A program made the translations under genes and the position numbers. From assembly GCA_021795435.1 (NCBI GenBank), contig JAJYPJ010000001.1, positions 62,001 to 126,000 of the forward strand: a DNA stretch of 64,000 nt, written 5' to 3'. Shown here one piece after another: positions 57,943-64,000 of this stretch. The DNA is from Pseudomonadota bacterium (lineage in GTDB: Bacteria > Pseudomonadota > Gammaproteobacteria > Xanthomonadales > Rhodanobacteraceae). The notes beneath the pieces were generated by a model. The model searched no databases. It was not told the DNA's origin and saw only the letters and a program-made list of their open reading frames with translations. Within the stretch, counting starts at the first letter, position 1, and each line of letters begins with the position of its first letter.

Positions 57943-58388
57943 ATGAGTTCGCAGCTGGCCACCTCGAAGCCATCGACCAGGGCTCGCGCATCGAAGAGTC
58001 CCATGCCGCGCAGCATGCGCTTCATGGAGACATGCAGGTCGAGTCGGTCGCCTGGGCCGACGATGCGGTTGAAGCGTGCCCTGTCGACCTTGACGAGATA
58101 GTAGAGGTCGTCGCCGCGGCCGCCATCCCCGCCACCGCGGGAAAGGCCGACGAGCAACCCGGAGGCCTGCGCGAGCGCCTCGATGATCAATACGCCGGGC
58201 ATGACCGGGTGGCCCGGAAAATGACCCTGGAAGTAGGGCTCGTTGCAGGTGACGTTCTTGCAGGCATGGATGCTGAGATCCGGCTGCAGAGCCACCACGC
58301 GGTCAACCAGCAGGAATGGATAGCGATGGGGGAGCAGGCGCTGGATTGTCTCGATGCCGATAGGCAATTCGGGGATGGGGTTCGTCAT
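57921..58388 (-). CDS. fabZ: 3-hydroxyacyl-[ACP] dehydratase
   Basis: A 155-residue hot-dog fold dehydratase that removes water from beta-hydroxyacyl-ACP in fatty acid synthesis. The catalytic histidine is H56 in [14 protein letters not shown] with E70 following in [20 protein letters not shown] is family invariant. The ATG at 58388 overlaps the lpxD stop (ATGA). The long C-terminus contains a glycine/aspartate stretch ([16 protein letters not shown]) that is an insertion relative to E. coli. It lies between lpxD and lpxA as in most gammaproteobacteria. Confidence 0.95.
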   Translation of the reverse strand: MTNPIPELPIGIETIQRLLPHRYPFLLVDRVVALQPDLSIHACKNVTCNEPYFQGHFPGHPVMPGVLIIEALAQASGLLVGLSRGGGDGGRGDDLYYLVKVDRARFNRIVGPGDRLDLHVSMKRMLRGMGLFDARALVDGFEVASCELMCAGRAA

Positions 58389-59419
58389 CGCGGCATTCCT
58401 TTTTCCAGCGCGGCGAGACGCCGCGCGATGTCGTCGAGTTGCTTGCTGCGCACGGCGTTGCGGCGCCACTGGCGGTTCTCCTGAAGCGGCGTGCCCGAGG
58501 AGTACTCGCCGGGCTCGCGGATTGAGTGCGTCACCAGGCTCATTGCCGTGATGGTAACCCGATCGCAAACTTGCAGGTGTCCCAGGACGCCGGCTCCACC
58601 CCCGATCAGGCAATGGCGCCCGATGCTGGCGCTGCCGGCAACGGCTGCGCAGCCCGCCATGGCCGTGTGCGCCCCGATGCGGACGTTGTGCGCAACCTGG
58701 ATCTGATTGTCCAGACGCACATCCTCCTCGATCACCGTGTCCTCCAGTGCGCCGCGATCAATGGTGGTATTGGCCCCGATTTCGCAATCGTCGCCAATGC
58801 GAACGCCGCCCAGCTGCGGGACCTTCTCCCACTGCTGGCCGCCCCAGGCCAGGCCGAAGCCATCCCCGCCCAGCACGGCTCCGGGATGCACCAGCACGCG
58901 CGCACCGATGCGGACGCGCATCACCAGGGTGACGCGAGCCACGAGCCTTGACTGCGCGCCGACGTCGCAGTCGTCGCCGACGACGCACTGCGGGCCGATG
59001 ACGGCGCCGGGGCCGATGCGGGCGCTCGCCGCGACGAAGCAAAGCGGTCCAATGCTTGCGCTGGCGTCAATGGCGGCACCGGGTTCAACGACGGCGCTGG
59101 GATGGATGCCGGGCGTCGCGGCAGGCCGTTGTTCAAACAGCCGGGCAATGCGCGCGAAGGCGAGGTAGGGGTCGCCTGCAATCAGTGCCGGGACCGGGCA
59201 GCCGGCAGCCATGCTGGCGTCCAGGACCACCGCCGCGGCGCGCGTGCTGGCCAGCTGCGCCGCATAGCGCGCGTTGGCAAGGAAGGCCAGCTGGTCCGGC
59301 CCGGCCTGCGCGAGCGTGCCCACGCCCCGGATGCTTCGCCCCGCCTCGCCGGCGAGGCTCAGGCCAAAGCGCTGCGCCAGATCATCCAGCCGATAGCTGC
59401 TGTGCACATCCGCCGGCAT
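58385..59419 (-). CDS. lpxD: UDP-3-O-(3-hydroxymyristoyl)glucosamine N-acyltransferase
   Basis: A 344-residue acyltransferase that adds the N-linked acyl chain to UDP-3-O-acylglucosamine. An N-terminal uridine-binding domain of about 100 residues is followed by hexapeptide repeats. The catalytic histidine is H244 in QVAHNVRIGAHTAMAG (E. coli H239). The C-terminal helix ends LDDIARRLAALEKGM. It starts twelve bases after the bamA stop, with no skp gene between them. Its stop overlaps the fabZ start. Confidence 0.95.
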   Translation of the reverse strand: MPADVHSSYRLDDLAQRFGLSLAGEAGRSIRGVGTLAQAGPDQLAFLANARYAAQLASTRAAAVVLDASMAAGCPVPALIAGDPYLAFARIARLFEQRPAATPGIHPSAVVEPGAAIDASASIGPLCFVAASARIGPGAVIGPQCVVGDDCDVGAQSRLVARVTLVMRVRIGARVLVHPGAVLGGDGFGLAWGGQQWEKVPQLGGVRIGDDCEIGANTTIDRGALEDTVIEEDVRLDNQIQVAHNVRIGAHTAMAGCAAVAGSASIGRHCLIGGGAGVLGHLQVCDRVTITAMSLVTHSIREPGEYSSGTPLQENRQWRRNAVRSKQLDDIARRLAALEKGMPR

Positions 59420-59431
59420 GACCGAGCCACC

Positions 59432-61741
59432 TCAGAACGCGGTGCCGAAGGTGAATTGCAGATGCGAGATGTACGGTGCATCGGCCGCGCTGTAGCGGAT
59501 CGGGAAGGCGTAACTGATGTTGATCGGCCCGATCGGTGCGCGCCACTGCAGTCCAATGCCTGCGGAAGAAGCCAGTCGGCCCCAGTTGAACTGGTGATAG
59601 GTCGCGAAGACGTTGCCCATGTCGTAGAACAGCGCCACGCGCGCGGTATTCGTGTCCTTGAGGAAGGGGAGCGGGAGGAACAGGTTCGCGCTGCCCAGCA
59701 CCTTGAACGCGCCACCGACCGGTTGCAAGTTGTAGTAGCCGGGTACGGACTCCTTGGGGCCGAGCGTGTTGTCCTGGAATCCGCGCACGTCGGTGACGCC
59801 GCCGGCGTAGTAGTTCTGCCAGAAGGGAAAGGCGAGGTTGGAGCTCTTGCCATACGTGTTGCCGTAGCCGAGGCTGCCCGACAGGCCCAGCACGAAGCCC
59901 TTGGGCAGCGGGAAGTAGTTGCTGGTCTGCGCCGACAACTTGTAGTACTCGACCGTCGAGCCGGGCATGGCGATTTCGGCACCGATGTACTGCAGCCCGC
60001 CGCTGCTGGGCGTGAAGTATTCGTTGCGGGTGTCGTGGGCGTAGGAGATCGTGGTGGTCCAGGCATGGATCGTGCGGTGGCCGACCTGGTTCTGGTAGTC
60101 GATCAGCGACTGCGGCGTGATGGTGGGGAAGACGTTGATGTAGTTGCTGCTGATCCCGACGCCCAGGTTGACGGTGTCCGTTTCGCTGATCGGGATGCCG
60201 ATGTAGGTGCTGAACGCCTTGGTGTTGTAAAGGTAGGAGGCGATGTTGGCCTGGCCCTGGTTGAGCTTGGTGTAACTCAGGTTGTAGCCGAGGCTGATGC
60301 CGTTTTCGGTGAAGTAGGGATCGAGGTAGCTGAAGACGTAGGACTTCAGGTAGCTGCTCTGCTGGATCTGCGCGGAAACCTGCTTGCCCGTTCCCAGGAA
60401 ATTGCGCTCGGAAACCGATACGCTGCCGATGACGCCGGTGACCTGGGCATAGCCCAAGCCGAACTGCAGCGCGCCGGACGGCTCTTCCTTGACCTTGACC
60501 CTGAGGTCGACCTGATCGGTGCTGCCGGGAACGCGCTCATTCTTGATGTCGACCTTGGAAAAGAAGCCCAGCCGCTCCAGTCGGATCTTGGAACGGTCGA
60601 TGGCCGCCTGCGAATACCAGCCGCCCTCGAACTGCCGCATCTCGCGGCGCAGGACCAGATCCTCGGTGCTCGTGTTGCCCACGAACACGATGCGGCGGAC
60701 ATAGACGCGCTGGCCGGGCTGGACGAAGAAGGTGAGGGCGACGGTATGGTTTTCCCGGTCCAGCTTGGGCACGGGGGTGACCTTGGCGAAGGCGTAGCCG
60801 ACGTTCGCGAGAAGCGCGGTGATGGCCTTGCTGGTGTATTCGGCGCGAGCGCGCGAGAAGGTGTCGCCGGGCTTCAGCAGCACCAGCTTCATCAGCGAGT
60901 CTTCGGGGAGGACCAGCTTGCCCAGCAGCTTGATCGAGGAGACCTTGTACAGGTGGCCTTCGGTCATATTGGCCGTGATGTACATGCTTTCCTTGTTGGG
61001 ACTGATGCTGACCTGCGCAGAATTGATCTGGAAGTTTGCATAGCCACGATCAAGGTAGAAGTTCTGGAGGCGATCCAGGTCGCCCGACAGCTTCTCGCGC
61101 GAATACTGGTCGTTGTTCGTGTACCACGAGTTCCAGGTCGGCGTGCCCAACTCCCAGTTCTGGCGCACCTGCGCGGAGGTGAAGGCATGGTTGCCAACGA
61201 GGTTGATCTGCTGGATGCGGGCCGCCTTGCCTTCGCGGATCGCGATGTCGATCGCGACGCGGTTGCGATCCAGATGCGTGACGTGGGGTTCGATGCTGAC
61301 GTTGTACTTGCCACGGTTGTAGTACTGGCGTGTCAGTTCCTGCTGGACTCGGTCGAGCGCGAGGCGGTCGAAGGTATCGCCCTGGGACAGGCCGATCTCC
61401 TTGAGGCCCTTCAGCAGTTCCTCCGTCTTGATGTCCTTGTTGCCGCGGATGTCCAGTTTCGCGATGGTGGGCCGTTCGACGACCCGGATCACGAGCACCC
61501 CGCCTTGCCGATCGAGCGTGACGTCGCTGAAGAAGCCGGTCGCGAACAGGGCCTTGATGGTCTCCTTGGCGCGTTCGGGCGTGAGCGTCGTGCCCTTTTC
61601 GACGGGCAGGTAACTGAAGACCGTACCGGGTGCGATGCGCTGCAGGCCGTCGACGCGGATCCCCGAAACCACGAAGGGCTCGAAGGCGCGGGCCTTGGCC
61701 GCGAAGCAGGCAAGCAGGATCAGGGCGGCGATACGCTTCAT
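59432..61741 (-). CDS. bamA: Outer-membrane protein assembly factor BamA
   Basis: A 769-residue Omp85 protein that inserts beta-barrel proteins. The signal peptide MKRIAALILLACFAAKARA is cut after ARA. Five POTRA domains occupy about 25-420 (the first opens with PFVVSGIRVDGLQRIAPGTV). The barrel ends the protein at LQFTFGTAF, with the expected C-terminal Phe. The lid-lock motif VRGF is present in TDVRGFQDNTLG. Essential in Gram-negative bacteria. It is flanked by rseP (upstream) and lpxD, with 67 and 12 base gaps. Confidence 0.97.
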   Translation of the reverse strand: MKRIAALILLACFAAKARAFEPFVVSGIRVDGLQRIAPGTVFSYLPVEKGTTLTPERAKETIKALFATGFFSDVTLDRQGGVLVIRVVERPTIAKLDIRGNKDIKTEELLKGLKEIGLSQGDTFDRLALDRVQQELTRQYYNRGKYNVSIEPHVTHLDRNRVAIDIAIREGKAARIQQINLVGNHAFTSAQVRQNWELGTPTWNSWYTNNDQYSREKLSGDLDRLQNFYLDRGYANFQINSAQVSISPNKESMYITANMTEGHLYKVSSIKLLGKLVLPEDSLMKLVLLKPGDTFSRARAEYTSKAITALLANVGYAFAKVTPVPKLDRENHTVALTFFVQPGQRVYVRRIVFVGNTSTEDLVLRREMRQFEGGWYSQAAIDRSKIRLERLGFFSKVDIKNERVPGSTDQVDLRVKVKEEPSGALQFGLGYAQVTGVIGSVSVSERNFLGTGKQVSAQIQQSSYLKSYVFSYLDPYFTENGISLGYNLSYTKLNQGQANIASYLYNTKAFSTYIGIPISETDTVNLGVGISSNYINVFPTITPQSLIDYQNQVGHRTIHAWTTTISYAHDTRNEYFTPSSGGLQYIGAEIAMPGSTVEYYKLSAQTSNYFPLPKGFVLGLSGSLGYGNTYGKSSNLAFPFWQNYYAGGVTDVRGFQDNTLGPKESVPGYYNLQPVGGAFKVLGSANLFLPLPFLKDTNTARVALFYDMGNVFATYHQFNWGRLASSAGIGLQWRAPIGPINISYAFPIRYSAADAPYISHLQFTFGTAF

Positions 61742-61808
61742 AGGGGTTCCGGTGGTGGTGCGGACGCTACGTGCAGGCGCCGCACGGGTGGGGCAGCTCG
61801 TCGAACGA

Positions 61809-63164
61809 TCAGGAAAACAGGCGCAACAGGTCGTTATAGAAAGCGATCCCCATCAGCGCGACCAGCAAGGCCATGCCCAAGTATTGCCCCGCCGCCATCA
61901 CCTTCGTGCTGACCGGACTGCCCTTGGCCAGCTCGATAAGGTAATACACGAGGTGGCCGCCGTCCAAGATCGGGATGGGGAGCAGGTTCATCACGGCCAA
62001 GCTGAGCGAGATGATTCCAAGGAAATAGAGGAACCACGCCGGCCCCAGATCGGCGGACGTGTTGGCATATTGGGCGATGGAAATCGGGCCGGAGATGTTC
62101 TTCAACGAGGACTGGCCAGTGAGCATCCGGCCCAGCATCGCGACGGTCTGCGCGGTGAGCCGCCATGTTTCCGCGAACGCTTCCGGGATGGCTTGCAGCG
62201 GGCCGGCGCGCTGCACGGTGTCGTAGCGCGCCGAGAATGGCGCGGGACTGACACCGAGGAGCCATGTGGGCTTGCCGTCGGTCCCCTTCTGGAGACGCGG
62301 GTGCGTGGCGAAGACCCGTTGCTTGCCGTCACGCACGACCTGGACATCCAGCGTGCGGCCGGGTCCGGCGTCCGCGTGCACGCGCGTGACGATGTCATTC
62401 CAGTCCGCCACGGGGGTGCCATTGATCGCCGTGATGCGGTCGCCCGGGCGAAGTCCCGCCGCCGCCGCGCCGCTGTCGGGCAGGATGGCCCCCAGCACGG
62501 GAGGAAGCATCATTTGCCGCGGCACGAGTCCAAGCGCCTGCAGCGACTGATCCGCGCCGCGGCCGTGCGGCCTGTGCTGAAGGGGCAAAACCACCGTGCG
62601 CAGGCTGCCGCCCGCTCCTTGCAAGCGAACCGCTGCAGGCGCGTGCAGGGCTGCGGCGTCGGCCAGCGCCATCGCGGCACCGCTCCAGGAATGCACCGGG
62701 GTTCCGCCGACGGCGACCAACGTATCGCCGGCGTGGATGCCGGCCTGCGCGGCAATCCCGCTGACGGCGCCGACGATGGGCTTGTAGTCGGGCTTGCCCA
62801 CGACCAGCATGGCCCAGAACGCGGCCACCGCGAAGATGAAGTTGAACAAGGGCCCTGCGGCGACGATGGCCATGCGCGCGAGGACCGGCTTGCCCGTGAA
62901 TTCCACGGCCCGCTCGCTCGCGGGTACGTCGTCCTCGCGGGCATCGAGCATCTTCACGTAGCCGCCCAGGGGGATCGCGGCGACCACGTATTCGGTGCCG
63001 TCGCGGCCGACGCGCTTCCAGAGCGGCTTGCCGAAGCCGATCGAGAAGCGCAGGACCTTGACGCCCATGCGCCGTGCCACCCAGTAGTGGCCGAACTCAT
63101 GGAAGGTGATCAGCAGGCCGAGGGTGACGGCCAGCCACCAGATGGAGCCGAAGAGTTCGTTCAT
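61809..63164 (-). CDS. rseP: Site-2 protease RseP
   Basis: A 451-residue zinc metalloprotease in the inner membrane. It makes the second cut in anti-sigma factor RseA and can also remove signal-peptide remnants. Zinc ligands are H22 and H26 in FHEFGHYW, with E23 catalytic, and D401 in NLLPIPILDGG. Two PDZ domains occupy the centre, and four hydrophobic segments are present. It is the second gene of the leftward operon, ten bases after dxr. Confidence 0.95.
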   Translation of the reverse strand: MNELFGSIWWLAVTLGLLITFHEFGHYWVARRMGVKVLRFSIGFGKPLWKRVGRDGTEYVVAAIPLGGYVKMLDAREDDVPASERAVEFTGKPVLARMAIVAAGPLFNFIFAVAAFWAMLVVGKPDYKPIVGAVSGIAAQAGIHAGDTLVAVGGTPVHSWSGAAMALADAAALHAPAAVRLQGAGGSLRTVVLPLQHRPHGRGADQSLQALGLVPRQMMLPPVLGAILPDSGAAAAGLRPGDRITAINGTPVADWNDIVTRVHADAGPGRTLDVQVVRDGKQRVFATHPRLQKGTDGKPTWLLGVSPAPFSARYDTVQRAGPLQAIPEAFAETWRLTAQTVAMLGRMLTGQSSLKNISGPISIAQYANTSADLGPAWFLYFLGIISLSLAVMNLLPIPILDGGHLVYYLIELAKGSPVSTKVMAAGQYLGMALLVALMGIAFYNDLLRLFS

Positions 63165-63174
63165 GCAGGGTGGT

Positions 63175-64000
63175 TCAACAGCACATTCGGGCCAGCATAG
63201 CGCGCGCCTTCGCGCGCGCGGTTAAGTCGCGGTGAACAAGGGTGCCAACATCGGCCACGGGTTCCGCCGGCATGGCAGCGAGCACGGACTCGATCAGGTC
63301 CGGGATGGCCAGGAACGGCAGGCTGCCGGCCAGGAAGGCCTCGACGGCCACTTCGTTCGCGGCGTTCAGGAGGGCCGGAGCGTCGCCGCCCGTGCGGAGC
63401 ACCTCGTACGCCAGATCCAGGCAGCGGAATGTGGTGGTGTCCGGTCGTTCGAACTCGAGATGCCCGCGCGAGGCAAGGTCCAGGAACGACACGCCGGATT
63501 CGGTGCGCTCGGGCCAAGCCAGCGCGCAGGCCAGCGCCGTTCGCATGTCCGGATGGCCGAGTTCGGCGAGGACCGCACCGTCGATGTACTCGACCAATGC
63601 GTGGACCAGACTCTGCGGATGGACGAGTACGTCGACTTGGCTGGGCTCGGCACCGAACAGCACGCAAGCCTCGATTACCTCCAGCCCCTTGTTCATCAGG
63701 GTCGCCGAATCGACCGAGATCTTGCGGCCCATGACCCAGTTGGGATGGGCACAAGCCTGCTGCGGATTCACGCCGGCCAGTTCGGCGCGGGAGCGTCCCC
63801 GGAACGGCCCACCCGAGGCGGTAAGGATCAATCGGCGGACTCCGACCGAGGCGAGATCAACCGGTCGGCCGCCCGGCAGGCACTGGAACAGCGCATTGTG
63901 TTCGGAATCCACGGGAACAAGCAGGCCGCCGCCCTCCTGGAGCGCCTTCCGCAGCAGGGGGCCGGCGCACACGGCCGATTCCTTGTTGGCCAACAGCAGC
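63175..64000 (-). CDS. dxr: 1-deoxy-D-xylulose 5-phosphate reductoisomerase, N-terminus outside the window
   Basis: The C-terminal 275 residues or so of DXR, the second step of the MEP isoprenoid pathway. The visible part begins inside [13 protein letters not shown] and contains [12 protein letters not shown] (metal and substrate site: D, S, E), [31 protein letters not shown] and [14 protein letters not shown]. All catalytic residues of this half are intact. The gene reads off the right edge, so the NADPH-binding N-terminus is not shown. It is the first visible gene of the leftward envelope operon. Confidence 0.95.
   Translation of the reverse strand, partial: LLLANKESAVCAGPLLRKALQEGGGLLVPVDSEHNALFQCLPGGRPVDLASVGVRRLILTASGGPFRGRSRAELAGVNPQQACAHPNWVMGRKISVDSATLMNKGLEVIEACVLFGAEPSQVDVLVHPQSLVHALVEYIDGAVLAELGHPDMRTALACALAWPERTESGVSFLDLASRGHLEFERPDTTTFRCLDLAYEVLRTGGDAPALLNAANEVAVEAFLAGSLPFLAIPDLIESVLAAMPAEPVADVGTLVHRDLTARAKARAMLARMCC

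Noticed and set aside
59102..61912. Open frame of 936 codons on the plus strand
   Set aside because: Antisense to bamA and lpxD; composition is a reflection of their codon use, with no domain motif.

Overview
The window is a 64 kb stretch of a GC-rich gammaproteobacterial chromosome. Gene content points to Xanthomonadales, most likely Rhodanobacteraceae or a close relative (inference). The clues are an O-antigen locus that starts directly beside a metB-type gene, as in Xanthomonas where LPS clusters lie between metB and etfA; the order dxr-rseP-bamA-lpxD-fabZ-lpxA-lpxB-rnhB; birA-coaX followed by a SPOR-domain gene; and a Clp/CRP-type site in front of a diguanylate cyclase gene.

Layout. 0-5.3 kb: amidase, a small DUF465 protein, and a reverse transsulfuration pair (cystathionine beta-synthase and cystathionine gamma-lyase/synthase). 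5.3-23.0 kb: a surface polysaccharide locus. It holds a GT-B glycosyltransferase, a sulfotransferase-like protein with a 4 x 42-residue coiled-coil repeat, a 1265-residue glycosyltransferase with three GT4-like modules, three GT2 enzymes, an AT-rich polytopic membrane protein, an ABC exporter (Wzm/Wzt type, opposite strand), and gmd/rmd-type genes for GDP-D-rhamnose. Together these suggest an ABC-transporter-dependent, rhamnose-containing O-antigen. 23.0-26.3 kb: APC permease and L-serine dehydratase.

26.3-29.9 kb is a scar region. A diverged duplication of about 0.57 kb (sdaA 5' end, divergent promoter, glutaredoxin 5' end) flanks a decayed GT2 pseudogene, a TacAT-type DUF1778/GNAT toxin-antitoxin pair and a cold-shock gene. 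In the left copy sdaA is intact and the glutaredoxin gene is broken; in the right copy sdaA is broken and the glutaredoxin gene is intact.

29.9-40.3 kb: birA-coaX, SPOR protein, tRNA-Thr(TGT), a divergent dmeR/dmeF-like metal sensor and exporter pair around a palindromic operator, an Hpt protein, arginase, a PAS-GGDEF cyclase and an ECF sigma operon (sigma factor, small membrane protein, DUF4097 protein). 40.3-55.3 kb: TonB-dependent receptor, trpS, penicillin-acylase family protein, parC, uvrB, AmpD-like amidase, small hydrolase, rlmKL and a low-complexity exported protein. 55.3-64 kb: a leftward envelope operon from dxr (cut by the window edge) to rnhB, with stop/start overlaps at most junctions.

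The most novel candidate is the sulfotransferase-coiled-coil protein. Its repeat unit is exactly six heptads and is nearly identical at DNA level between neighbouring copies. By analogy with the WbdD coiled-coil ruler of other ABC-dependent O-antigens, it could set glycan length or position a terminal sulfation enzyme. This is a hypothesis, and the short Wzt (no C-terminal carbohydrate-binding domain) argues partly against a capped-chain mechanism.
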